Positions 1 through 6,679 are shown, counted from the first letter of the stretch. The stretch: DNA of 8,453 nt from DAIOGN01 sp036745245 (GCA_036745245.1 DAIOGN010000135.1:1-8453), one strand, 5' to 3'. The notes: a model not told the origin generated them from the sequence alone. Translations and numbers: made by a program.

Positions 1-327
1 GGCGGACTCGGTTCCCACGGCATGAAGTCCTGCAGCTTCCAGAATACGCGGCAACTCTGCGGGCGAGTACCCCGGAAAAAGCCAGAACGTAAACGGCCGG
101 TCTTCCTGCCCGAAAAACTCAAGTGCTTCGCGCACTCGCGTGCGTGCAGATTCCGAGGCCAGACGGAACCTGCATGCGACATTGAAGGCGTCACTGGCGA
201 TTCCAGAATCGACCAGCACCAGGTCTTCCTCGGCCTGTACTCGAGGGCCGGCCCGGCCCGACAGTGCGCCGGTCGCGTGCACGACGAAGTTCTGGTCGGC
301 CGCTGTGAAGAGTTGTTCGCTCTGCAT
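1..327 (-). CDS. GNAT-family N-acetyltransferase-like protein, N-terminal part (runs off the left edge)
   Basis: The minus-strand frame is open from an ATG at 327 to the window edge, giving 109 residues with no stop, so the gene is 3'-truncated by the window. The protein begins MQSEQLFTAADQNFV. It contains an 'LVDSGIASDAFNVACRF' stretch (about residues 38-54) and 'FTFWLFPGYSPAELPRILEA' (about 79-98). This pattern, a strand describing a 'face' followed by 'F.FWLFP...P..L...LE.AGL', is what I associate with the N-terminal half of GNAT acetyltransferases. The acetyl-CoA-binding half would lie outside the window, so the substrate cannot be read. The start lies 23 bases after the stop of the HAD gene, with only a weak GGGG ribosome-binding site, which suggests co-transcription and perhaps translational coupling. 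The family call is from remembered sequence character; that the frame is coding is more certain than the family. Confidence 0.6.
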   Translation of the reverse strand, partial: MQSEQLFTAADQNFVVHATGALSGRAGPRVQAEEDLVLVDSGIASDAFNVACRFRLASESARTRVREALEFFGQEDRPFTFWLFPGYSPAELPRILEAAGLHAVGTESA

Positions 328-350
328 GCCCCGACGTGAAGTGGCCCCCG

Positions 351-1388
351 CTACGGGGTTTTGAACACCGTCTTCCAGTCGTCTTTCATGCTCACCACGA
401 GCCAACCCTTCTCAATCGCCTCGTTCAAGGCTGCATCGAGCCGCCCTATGTGGGACTCGCGGTCGTACGCCCACTCACGCTCGGCATCGGTGTGGTGAAT
501 GAGAACTCCCAGCCGGGCCCCGGGGCCGGACGTGACCCATTGGAGCATGTGCAGGTCGCCGTCTGAATTGCCGAAGGCGATCACGGGCTGGCGGCCGATG
601 AAGGTCTGGATTCCCGCAGGCTTCCCTTCCTTGTCATCGACATACTGCAGCTCCGGAAGCTTGATGAGCACCGCCTTGCCGTCCCGCAGTTCGTATTTCA
701 GCTTTCCCTGACTGCCGATCACCTGCTCCGGCGGAATCCCATAGACCTCTTCCGCGAAGACGCGCATGAACTCCACACCTCCCCCGGATACGATGTACGA
801 TTTGAATCCGTGCGCGCGCAGATAGTCGAGCACTTCCAGCATGGGCTGATACACCATCTCGGTGTACGGCCGGCCCGTCTTTGGATGCCTGGCGGTCGCC
901 AGCCAGTCGGCCACGGTGGTGCGGAATTCATCTGTCGTCATGCCCGCGTGCGATACCACCACGGCGGCGGAGAGGCCCTTCTCACCTTCCGCGAGGAAGG
1001 TCTCCATATCGCCTGCCAGAAGGCTCGCGAAGGGCGGTTCCGTTTTCCACTCCGGATGTTGCGGGGCGAGCGCCTTCACCCGATCCAGCGCGAACTGAAG
1101 CTGAAAGTACACGGGCTGCTCGGCCCACAGCGTGCCGTCGTTGTCGAATGTGGCGATTCGTTGTGCCGGTGGCACAAAGTCCGGGCTTCCGGGGGTGGTG
1201 ACCTTTGCCACGAATTCGACGAGCGACTGCCGGGCGGGACCCTCGTTCCAGGACGACAGGAAATTCGTCCCCTCGATCTGAGCCCCACTGGTGCTCGTGC
1301 CCTGATCCGCAGGCTTGCAGCCCGAGCCGACGATGAGTGTCAGCCACATGCAGACTCGGACGACACCATGCGTCCTCAAGCCATTCAT
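351..1388 (-). CDS. HAD-superfamily phosphatase with N-terminal export/lipoprotein-like signal
   Basis: The gene encodes a 345-residue haloacid-dehalogenase-type hydrolase, probably a phosphomonoesterase. Residue numbers count from the ATG at 1388. Motif I is FDNDGTLW (about 81-88), with the nucleophile Asp82 and the acid/base Asp84 of the DxDxT signature. Motif II is the serine of 'IVSGGG' (about 199-204). Motif IV is 'FGNSDGD' (about 272-278), with the metal-binding Asp276 and Asp278. A lysine near 'DDKEGK' (about 251-256) could serve motif III. The N-terminus has basic residues, a hydrophobic stretch and 'VGSGC' ending at about residue 24, followed by a Ser/Thr/Gly-rich linker. This fits a lipoprotein signal, although Gly rather than Leu at -3 is weak, so simple export or a membrane anchor is possible. 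A TTG at 1391 precedes the ATG, but the ATG gives the better 8-base spacing to AGGAGG. The GNAT gene lies 23 bases downstream. The natural substrate is unknown. Confidence 0.88.
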   Translation of the reverse strand: MNGLRTHGVVRVCMWLTLIVGSGCKPADQGTSTSGAQIEGTNFLSSWNEGPARQSLVEFVAKVTTPGSPDFVPPAQRIATFDNDGTLWAEQPVYFQLQFALDRVKALAPQHPEWKTEPPFASLLAGDMETFLAEGEKGLSAAVVVSHAGMTTDEFRTTVADWLATARHPKTGRPYTEMVYQPMLEVLDYLRAHGFKSYIVSGGGVEFMRVFAEEVYGIPPEQVIGSQGKLKYELRDGKAVLIKLPELQYVDDKEGKPAGIQTFIGRQPVIAFGNSDGDLHMLQWVTSGPGARLGVLIHHTDAEREWAYDRESHIGRLDAALNEAIEKGWLVVSMKDDWKTVFKTP

Positions 1389-1721
1389 CAAACGATCCTC
1401 CTGGGTGCCCGGGTTTCGAGCGCGAGTGGGGGGCGTGCTACGGTCAGTTCATTCCCTGGCCGACGCCCTGGGCATTTCCAAGAATCGCGTGCAGCCGAGC
1501 ACGACCTCAAGCAGGGCGTAGCTAAATTGTGTCAGCCGACCTGAAGGAGCAAGGACGATCGAATTCTTCTGTCGCGGAGATGCTCAGCGACCTACTGACG
1601 GCCCACGGGGCCTATCAACAACCGAGTGATTACTGGACGAAGCGAGGGTGCTTTGGCGCAAGGCGGGCACCGTGGAACAGTTGTACAGCCCCGCTACGCG
1701 CGACGGGCGCTCATCCCTCTC
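1389..1721. other. Intergenic stretch with no supported gene; probable gene debris
   Basis: This 333-base stretch lies between the start of the HAD gene and the stop of the antitoxin gene. It must carry the HAD promoter, but no convincing -35/-10 pair stands out. On the plus strand, bases about 1449-1490 translate to 'SVHSLADALGISKNRVQ', which resembles one helix-turn-helix of a HigA-like regulator. The frame closes soon after, at TAG 1519-1521, and has no supported start. A 69-codon plus-strand frame opens with GTG at 1529, but it has no ribosome-binding site and its later half looks non-coding. A perfect GGCCC-ACG-GGGCC hairpin lies near 1600-1612. The stretch reads as decayed accessory DNA. 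Confidence 0.4.
1397..1402 (-). promoter_or_regulatory. Strong ribosome-binding site of the HAD gene
   Basis: On the minus strand this reads AGGAGG, a full Shine-Dalgarno core. It lies 8 bases before the ATG at 1388 and 5 bases before an in-frame TTG at 1391. The spacing favours the ATG as the true start. Confidence 0.75.
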
Positions 1722-2033
1722 TCACCTTATTCGGGTGATGCCTTGTCGCTTGAGAGCGTCGTGAACCACCCTGGGATTCGCCTGCGCCACGATCAACAGT
1801 GCACGGGCCGGGCCCACGGGCCGCCGCCGACCCTGCTCCCAGTTACGAAGCGAGGAGACGCTCACACCGATCATGTCGGCAAACTGTGTCTGTGTGAGCC
1901 CCAGCCCCCTTCGTATGGCCTTCGGATCGATGGGCTTCACGACCCATTCCCTGGCAGGCGTGATCTCTCCGCGGCGAATACGACCGGCCTCCTTAATGCT
2001 TGCGAGGAGTTTATTGAAGTCTTTCCGGTTCAA
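1722..2033 (-). CDS. Orphan HTH antitoxin, NadS/HigA-like
   Basis: The gene encodes a 103-residue DNA-binding protein of the XRE/HTH_3 antitoxin class. It starts with a TTG at 2033 (LNRKDFNKLLASIKEAG...), preceded at 8 bases by GGGAG. This start overlaps the TGA of the upstream toxin remnant, a typical toxin-antitoxin arrangement. The same frame extends upstream to an ATG at 2207, but those 58 extra residues are low-complexity read-through of the old toxin region and are not antitoxin-like. The helix-turn-helix is at about residues 46-68, 'LTQTQFADMIGVSVSSLRNWEQG', followed by 'RRRPVGPARALL', the usual ending in this group. The N-terminal 'DFN.LL.SIKEAG.I.RGE..PAR' is also characteristic of NadS-type antitoxins. 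In an intact module such a protein neutralises a RelE/ParE toxin and represses its own operon. Here the partner is truncated, so it may now be a stand-alone regulator or non-functional. Confidence 0.78.
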   Translation of the reverse strand: MNRKDFNKLLASIKEAGRIRRGEITPAREWVVKPIDPKAIRRGLGLTQTQFADMIGVSVSSLRNWEQGRRRPVGPARALLIVAQANPRVVHDALKRQGITRIR

Positions 2034-2125
2034 TGAAGCAGCTCCCGTACACGGGCAGCGAGATCTGCAAGCTCTCTTTGCGTAAGATCGTTCCTTTCGC
2101 TCTTGCCGTATGCCAGAAAGTCCGA
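2030..2125 (-). pseudogene. C-terminal remnant of a RelE/ParE (HigB-like) toxin
   Basis: On the minus strand the 31 codons between an in-frame TAG (2126-2128) and TGA (2030-2032) read SDFLAYGKSERNDLT... and end ...VRELLH. This matches the usual C-terminus of RelE/ParE/HigB toxins: a hydrophobic strand, then 'AYxKxExxDLT', then a final helix of charged and leucine residues. The stop codon overlaps the TTG of the antitoxin gene, exactly where the toxin gene of such an operon should end. Upstream the frame carries two stops, at about 2126 and 2150, and no toxin core is recognisable in any of the three frames. The catalytic core and start are therefore lost. The call is inferred from the short match plus position; a search with the translated remnant would test it. 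Confidence 0.6.
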
Positions 2126-2239
2126 CTATACGCCACTGGCGTACTCCCGTCAAGGCCGGAAACGAGCGACATGGCCAGGAACCAATCCTGGGACCTGGAA
2201 ACCGCACATCACATCTGCTTTTTTTGTGACAGAATGCGC

Positions 2240-2269
2240 TTGACCGGAAGACCCTTTTTGCAGTAGCTT
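2240..2269 (+). promoter_or_regulatory. Possible sigma70-type promoter of gyrA
   Basis: TTGACC at 2240-2245 matches five of six bases of the -35 consensus. After 18 bases comes TAGCTT at 2264-2269, a weak -10 with the key T1, A2 and T6. Transcription would start near 2276, giving a leader of about 30 bases with the gyrA ribosome-binding site. This is inferred from sequence only. Confidence 0.35.
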
Positions 2270-2271
2270 AA

Positions 2272-2290
2272 CCCCTTCCAATTCAAGGGG
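2272..2290 (+). promoter_or_regulatory. Small hairpin just upstream of the gyrA ribosome-binding site
   Basis: CCCCTT (2272-2277) pairs perfectly with AAGGGG (2285-2290) around a 7-base loop. It lies 4 bases before the Shine-Dalgarno GAGG (2295-2298), which is 9 bases from the gyrA ATG. It could shape the leader mRNA, or be an operator if transcription starts further downstream. The role is unproven. Confidence 0.3.
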
Positions 2291-2307
2291 ATACGAGGTC
2301 CTAGGCC

Positions 2308-4893
2308 ATGGCGATCGAACGCGAGAGAGTGCTGCCCATCTTTATCGAGGAGGAGATGAAATCCTCCTACATCGACTACTCCATGTCGGTGATCACGGCG
2401 CGTGCGCTGCCCGACGTCCGCGATGGGCTGAAGCCGTCCAACCGGCGCATCCTCGTGGCCATGAACGACCTCAACCTGCAGCCGGGTCGGGGTCATCGTA
2501 AGTGTGCCAAGATCGCCGGCGACACGTCGGGAAATTACCATCCGCACGGCGAAGGCGTGGTGTACCCCACGCTGGTGCGCATGGCGCAGGATTTCAACAT
2601 GCGCTATCCGCTGGTCGACGGGCAGGGCAACTTCGGGTCCATCGACGGCGATTCAGCCGCGGCCATGCGCTACACCGAGGCGCGCCTCACCGCCATCGCG
2701 GTGGAAATGCTCGAGGACCTCGAGAAGGAAACGGTCCCCTACGTCGACAACTACGACAGCACGCGCCAGGAGCCCACCGTGCTGCCGGGCAAGTTCCCCA
2801 ACCTCATCTGCAACGGCGCCTCCGGTATTGCCGTGGGCATGGCCACCAACATTCCGCCGCACAACCTCAACGAAATCGTGGCGGCACTATCGGCCCTCAT
2901 CGACACACCCGACATTTCAGACGAAGAGTTGCTTGCACACGTTCCCGGACCCGACTTCCCCACGGGCGGCATCATCTCCGGACGCGCCGGGATCGCCGAG
3001 GCCTACCGCACGGGGCGCGGCAAGCTTCTCCTGCGCGCCAAGGCCAACATCGAGACTCAGAAGAACGGCAAGGAATCGATCATCGTCTCCGAGATTCCCT
3101 ACCAGGTGAACAAGTCGAACATGATCGAGAAGATCGCCGAGCTAGTGCATGAGAAGGTGCTCGAAGGCATCTCGGATCTGCGCGACGAGTCCGACCGCGA
3201 CGGAATGCGTGTGGTGATCGAACTGAAGCGCGACGCCCAGAACGAGGTCGTGCTCAACCAGCTGTGGAAACACACCATGATGCAGACCACGTTCGGCATC
3301 ATCATGCTGGCGCTGGTCGACGGCACGCCGCGCGTGATGGGCCTGCGCGACATGCTCGACGAGTTCCTCAAGCACCGCCACGGCGTGGTGGAGCGTCGCA
3401 CCAAGTTCGACCTCAAGAAGGCCGAAGACCGCGCCCACATCCTGGAAGGGCTGAAGATCGCGCTCGACCGGCTCGACGCGGTGATCACGCTCATCCGCGC
3501 CTCCCAAACGCCGGCCGACGCCAAAGACGGGCTCATGAAGCAGTTCGGGCTCTCCGAGATCCAGGCGCAGGCCATCCTCGAAATGCGCTTGCAGCGCCTC
3601 ACGGGCCTGGAACGCGAGAAGATCGACGAAGAATACCGCGAGACCATCAAGGCCATCGAAGAATACCGCAGCATCCTGGCCTCGCGCACCAAGCGCATGG
3701 CGATCATCAAAACCGAACTGGAAGGCCTGGCGGAAAAATACGGCGATGCGCGCCGCACCATGATCGTGGATGCCGAGGGCGAGCTGTCGGTAGAAGACCT
3801 GATCGCCGAAGAGGACATGGTCATCACGATCACGCACTCCGGCTACATCAAGCGGCTCTCCACCTCGTCGTATCGCCGGCAGAACCGCGGCGGGCGCGGC
3901 GTGCGCGGCATGGAAACCAAGGCTGAAGACGCCGTGGAGCATCTGTTCATCGCCGGCACGCACGACTACATCCTCTTCTTCGACGAAGGCGGACAGGTGT
4001 ACTGGGTGAAGGTGCACGAGATCCCTACCGGCGGTCGCATGGCCAAGGGCAAGTCCATCGCCAACCTGCTCGAATTGAAGAATGGGCAGAGCGTGGCGGC
4101 CTTCGTGCCGGTGCGGAAGTTCACCGACACAGAGTTCGTGGTGCTGGCTACGAAAGCCGGGCAGATCAAGAAAACGCCTCTGTCGGCGTTCGCCAACCCC
4201 CGCCGCGGCGGCATCATCGCCATGCAGATTCCGGGCGACGACAAGGTGATTGAAGCGGCGCTCACGGGCGGCGACGACCACCTGCTTCTGGCCACGCGCC
4301 ACGGCTTCGCCGTTCACTTCCACGAGTCCGACGTGCGCCCCATGGGCCGCACGGCCTACGGCGTGCGCGGAGTGAACCTGGGCGAAGGCGACGAGGTGGT
4401 AGACATGGTGGCCATCAAGCGCGCCTCCTCCATTCTCTCCGTCACGGAGAACGGCTACGGCAAGCGCACGGAGGTGGGCGAATACCGCCTCACGCGGCGC
4501 GGCGCCAAGGGCGTGATCAACATCAAGACCTCCGACCGGAACGGCAAGGTGGTGGCCGTGAAGGAAGTGCTCGACGAGGACGAGCTCATGCTGGTCACCG
4601 CCAAGGGCGTGATCAACCGCCAGTCTGTGAAGTCGATCTCGGTCATCGGGCGCAATACCCAGGGGGTACGCCTGGTGCGCCTCGACGAAGGCGACAAGCT
4701 GGTCGACGTGGCTCGCGTGGTGAGCGAATCGGAAGAGGCTGTCGATTTGGCCGAGCAGGCTCAGAATCGCCCCAGTTCCGGAGGCGACGCGCTCGACCGC
4801 GCTCTCGAACGGGCCACCGACGATTTGGCTGAGGGCTCAGGCGACGACGAGGTCGAAGCCGATGAGACCCCCGAGGAGCCGGAAGACGAATAA
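2308..4893 (+). CDS. gyrA: DNA gyrase subunit A
   Basis: The gene encodes 861 residues of the gyrase breakage-reunion subunit, which with GyrB introduces negative supercoils at the cost of ATP. Numbering runs in step with E. coli GyrA. The N-terminus is 'LPIFIEEEMKSSYIDYSMSVITARALPDVRDGLKP'. The catalytic Tyr122 follows Arg121 in 'AAAMRYTEARL'. The tower and coiled-coil region runs to about 490. The gyrase-specific box QNRGGRG is at 525-531, which separates it from topoisomerase IV ParC. The beta-pinwheel C-terminal domain spans about 500-800, and an acidic tail rich in Glu/Asp (about 805-861) closes the protein. In the quinolone-resistance region the residues are Glu82, Gly83, Val84 and Pro87, where E. 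coli has Asp82, Ser83, Ala84 and Asp87. GAGG lies 9 bases before the ATG. The gene stands alone, without gyrB nearby, and is followed by a palindrome and terminator. Confidence 0.97.
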   Translation: MAIERERVLPIFIEEEMKSSYIDYSMSVITARALPDVRDGLKPSNRRILVAMNDLNLQPGRGHRKCAKIAGDTSGNYHPHGEGVVYPTLVRMAQDFNMRYPLVDGQGNFGSIDGDSAAAMRYTEARLTAIAVEMLEDLEKETVPYVDNYDSTRQEPTVLPGKFPNLICNGASGIAVGMATNIPPHNLNEIVAALSALIDTPDISDEELLAHVPGPDFPTGGIISGRAGIAEAYRTGRGKLLLRAKANIETQKNGKESIIVSEIPYQVNKSNMIEKIAELVHEKVLEGISDLRDESDRDGMRVVIELKRDAQNEVVLNQLWKHTMMQTTFGIIMLALVDGTPRVMGLRDMLDEFLKHRHGVVERRTKFDLKKAEDRAHILEGLKIALDRLDAVITLIRASQTPADAKDGLMKQFGLSEIQAQAILEMRLQRLTGLEREKIDEEYRETIKAIEEYRSILASRTKRMAIIKTELEGLAEKYGDARRTMIVDAEGELSVEDLIAEEDMVITITHSGYIKRLSTSSYRRQNRGGRGVRGMETKAEDAVEHLFIAGTHDYILFFDEGGQVYWVKVHEIPTGGRMAKGKSIANLLELKNGQSVAAFVPVRKFTDTEFVVLATKAGQIKKTPLSAFANPRRGGIIAMQIPGDDKVIEAALTGGDDHLLLATRHGFAVHFHESDVRPMGRTAYGVRGVNLGEGDEVVDMVAIKRASSILSVTENGYGKRTEVGEYRLTRRGAKGVINIKTSDRNGKVVAVKEVLDEDELMLVTAKGVINRQSVKSISVIGRNTQGVRLVRLDEGDKLVDVARVVSESEEAVDLAEQAQNRPSSGGDALDRALERATDDLAEGSGDDEVEADETPEEPEDE

Positions 4894-4900
4894 ACACAGC

Positions 4901-4916
4901 CGCACAGGCCTGTGCG
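4901..4916. repeat. 16-bp perfect palindrome after gyrA
   Basis: The sequence CGCACAGGCCTGTGCG is its own reverse complement. It begins 7 bases after the gyrA stop and ends just before the terminator hairpin. It has no spacer, so it is a poor RNA hairpin and more like a binding site for a symmetric dimeric protein. Chance in GC-rich DNA is possible. Confidence 0.55.
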
Positions 4917-4920
4917 CACG

Positions 4921-4943
4921 GGGCGCCCGCCGGGGCGCCCTTT
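4921..4943 (+). terminator. Probable intrinsic terminator of gyrA
   Basis: GGGCGCCC at 4921-4928 pairs with GGGCGCCC at 4933-4940 across a 4-base loop, GCCG, followed by TTTGAGTTTG. The stem is perfect and very stable, but the T-tract is short and interrupted. It may be leaky, letting gyrA transcripts enter the sugar genes. Confidence 0.6.
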
Positions 4944-4997
4944 GAGTTTGTGGTCGCCTGATGGCTTGAACAGGGCGCCACTTCTGCCGATTATGTA

Positions 4998-5984
4998 ATG
5001 GACATGGGAAGCCAACTCGCACTGGTCACAGGAGCCGGCGGATTCATCGGGTCGCACCTGGTGGAACACCTGCTTTCGGCCGGACTGAAAGTGCGCGCCT
5101 TCGTGCGCTACACCTCTTCTGGAAAAGCGGGCTGGCTCGAGTCGGTGGGCACCGACCACGCAGATCTCGAACTCTTCTTCGGCGACCTCTGCGACCCCGA
5201 TGCCGTGACACAGGCGGCGAAGGGGTGCACACACATCTTTCATCTCGGTGCCTTGATCGCCATTCCCTTTTCGTATCAGCAGCCACGCTCGTTCGTCGCC
5301 GTGAATGTTTCGGGCACGCAGAATGTACTGGAAGCCATGCGTGCGTGCGGCACCTCGCGCGGTGTGTTCGTGTCCACGAGCGAGGTCTTCGGCAGCGCCC
5401 GCTACGTGCCCATGGACGAAGAGCATCCGAGGGCTCCGCAGTCGCCCTATGCCGCCTCCAAGGTGGCGGCCGACGCTTTGGTGTGGTCGTACCATGCGAG
5501 CTTCGACCTGCCGGTGGTAATCGCCCGGCCCTTCAACACCTACGGTCCCCGCCAGTCGCTGCGAGCGATCGTCCCCACCGTGCTGGCGCAAGCACGCTCG
5601 GGCGGCCCGCTGGTCCTGGGCAACCTCGAGCCCACGCGCGACTTGAACTACGTCACCGACACGGCCGCCGGGCTCGCCGCCTGCGGGCTGGTGGCAGGCG
5701 TGGAGGGCGAAGAGTTTAACCTTGGCTCGGGCCGCGAGATTTCGGTGGGCGACCTGGCGCAGCGCGCCTGTGCCATGTTCGGCACCGAATACAAGGTGAC
5801 TCGCGAAGAGCGTCGCGTGCGGCCTGCCGGCAGCGAAGTCACGCGGCTTCTGTGCAACAGCGCCAAGGCGAAAGCCCGCCTCCACTGGGAACCCCGGGTG
5901 AACTTTGAAGACGGGTTGAAGCGCACGGCCGACTGGCTTGCCCAGCAGGAGCCCGGGCGCTGGGTGAAGGAATTCCAGCTGTGA
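4998..5984 (+). CDS. legB: LegB-like NAD-dependent nucleotide-sugar 4,6-dehydratase
   Basis: The gene encodes 328 residues of an extended short-chain dehydrogenase/reductase. The Rossmann motif TGAGGFIGSH is at 11-20. The catalytic region is STSEVFG (126-132), with Thr127 and Glu129 in the place of the TDE acid/base of sugar dehydratases. The active-site pair is Tyr151 and Lys155 in YAASK. Segments I associate with LegB are 'RAFVRYTSSGKAGWLE' (33-48), 'HLGALIAIPFSYQ' (82-94), 'RPFNTYGPRQS' (177-187), 'EPTRDLNYV' (211-219) and 'RPAGSEV' (275-281). LegB converts GDP- or UDP-GlcNAc to the 4-keto-6-deoxy sugar on the way to legionaminic acid. It is the first of three coupled sugar genes, and the next gene starts within its stop codon. 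No Shine-Dalgarno site is visible; the start could be Met1 or Met3 (ATG at 5004). Another 4,6-dehydratase substrate cannot be excluded. Confidence 0.82.
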   Translation: MDMGSQLALVTGAGGFIGSHLVEHLLSAGLKVRAFVRYTSSGKAGWLESVGTDHADLELFFGDLCDPDAVTQAAKGCTHIFHLGALIAIPFSYQQPRSFVAVNVSGTQNVLEAMRACGTSRGVFVSTSEVFGSARYVPMDEEHPRAPQSPYAASKVAADALVWSYHASFDLPVVIARPFNTYGPRQSLRAIVPTVLAQARSGGPLVLGNLEPTRDLNYVTDTAAGLAACGLVAGVEGEEFNLGSGREISVGDLAQRACAMFGTEYKVTREERRVRPAGSEVTRLLCNSAKAKARLHWEPRVNFEDGLKRTADWLAQQEPGRWVKEFQL

Positions 5985-6679
5985 GGGCCGTGATTCTCGC
6001 CGGCGGCAAGGGCACGCGCCTTCTGCCGTTCACCTCGGTCCTGCCCAAACCGCTTCTGCCCGTGGGTGACCAGCCCATTCTCAAGATCGTTCTGCATCAG
6101 CTTGCCAGAAGCGGCGTGAAGCGAGCCACGCTGGCCGTTGGACACATGGCCGACCTCTTCCCGCAGGTGCTCGGCAACGGCACCGGGGCCCTCAAGCTCG
6201 ATTACGTGCGCGAGCGCACGCCCCTCGGCACGGCCGCCCCGCTGCGGAACATCTCCGGGCTGTCGTCCACCTTTCTGGTGCTCAACGGCGACATTCTCAC
6301 CGATCTCGACTTCCGCGCACTGGTGAAGCACCACAAGAAATCGGGCGCCCTGGCCACCATCGCCACCTACCGCCGCCGCGTGAACGTGGATTTCGGTGTG
6401 CTCGAGACCAACAGGTCGGGACGGCTGGTGGCCTATCACGAGAAACCCTCGCTGTCGTACCGAGTGAGCATGGGGATCTATGTGTTCGAACCCCGCGTGA
6501 TCCGTCACATCCCGGCCCGCGGCAAATTCGACTTCCCGGAACTCATTCAGAAACTGCTGGACGCAGACCTGCCGGTGGCTTCGTTTCCCTTCTCGGGGCG
6601 CTGGCTCGACATCGGCCGCCCCGACGACTTCGCGGCGGCGCAAACCGAACTGGCTCGCCATCCGAAACGGTACGTCTGA
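5981..6679 (+). CDS. Sugar-1-phosphate nucleotidyltransferase
   Basis: The gene encodes 232 residues of the NTP_transferase (GT-A-like) fold, joining a sugar 1-phosphate to an NTP to give an NDP-sugar. The nucleotide-binding loop LAGGKGTRLLPFT is at 6-18. The lysine motif PKPLLPVG is at 22-29, NGD (102-104) supplies the metal-binding Asp, EKP is at 154-156, and 'WLDIGRPDDF' (208-217) is typical of mannose-1-P guanylyltransferase-like enzymes. There is no C-terminal left-handed beta-helix and no CBS domain, so it is shorter than GlmU or PtmE. The GTG start at 5981 overlaps the legB TGA as GTGA, and GAAGGA lies 9 bases upstream within legB, so the two are translationally coupled. With LegB next door, it may make the GDP- or UDP-sugar that LegB uses. 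The sugar and nucleotide specificity cannot be told from the sequence. Confidence 0.85.
   Translation: MRAVILAGGKGTRLLPFTSVLPKPLLPVGDQPILKIVLHQLARSGVKRATLAVGHMADLFPQVLGNGTGALKLDYVRERTPLGTAAPLRNISGLSSTFLVLNGDILTDLDFRALVKHHKKSGALATIATYRRRVNVDFGVLETNRSGRLVAYHEKPSLSYRVSMGIYVFEPRVIRHIPARGKFDFPELIQKLLDADLPVASFPFSGRWLDIGRPDDFAAAQTELARHPKRYV

Noticed and set aside
22..339. Plus-strand open frame of 105 codons at the left edge
   Set aside because: It lies opposite the GNAT-like minus-strand frame, which has a protein-like sequence; the plus frame is rich in Arg/Cys/His with no recognisable motif.
810..1544. Plus-strand open frame of 244 codons
   Set aside because: It is antisense to the HAD gene, whose catalytic motifs are all intact; the long frame is a by-product of high GC.
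1600..1612. GGCCC-ACG-GGGCC hairpin as a terminator
   Set aside because: The stem is only 5 bp and no T-run follows on either strand.
1529..1738. Plus-strand GTG-started frame of 69 codons in the gene-poor stretch
   Set aside because: No ribosome-binding site, no recognisable family, and it runs into the 3' end of the antitoxin gene on the other strand. I cannot exclude a relic.
2034..2207. Upstream extension of the antitoxin frame to an ATG at 2207
   Set aside because: The added residues are Arg/Cys-rich and correspond to the toxin remnant read in another frame; the TTG at 2033 has good spacing to GGGAG and overlaps the toxin stop.
3142..4323. Minus-strand open frame of 393 codons within gyrA
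   Set aside because: Antisense shadow of an intact, well-conserved gyrA; rich in His/Asp/Val without family motifs.
4966..4997. Promoter for legB: TTGAAC with TATGTA
   Set aside because: The spacer is 20 bases, too long for a normal sigma70 promoter, and the -10 would overlap the start codon.
4761..5885. Minus-strand open frame of 374 codons across the gyrA-legB junction
   Set aside because: Antisense to the gyrA tail and legB, and it would read through the gyrA terminator hairpin.
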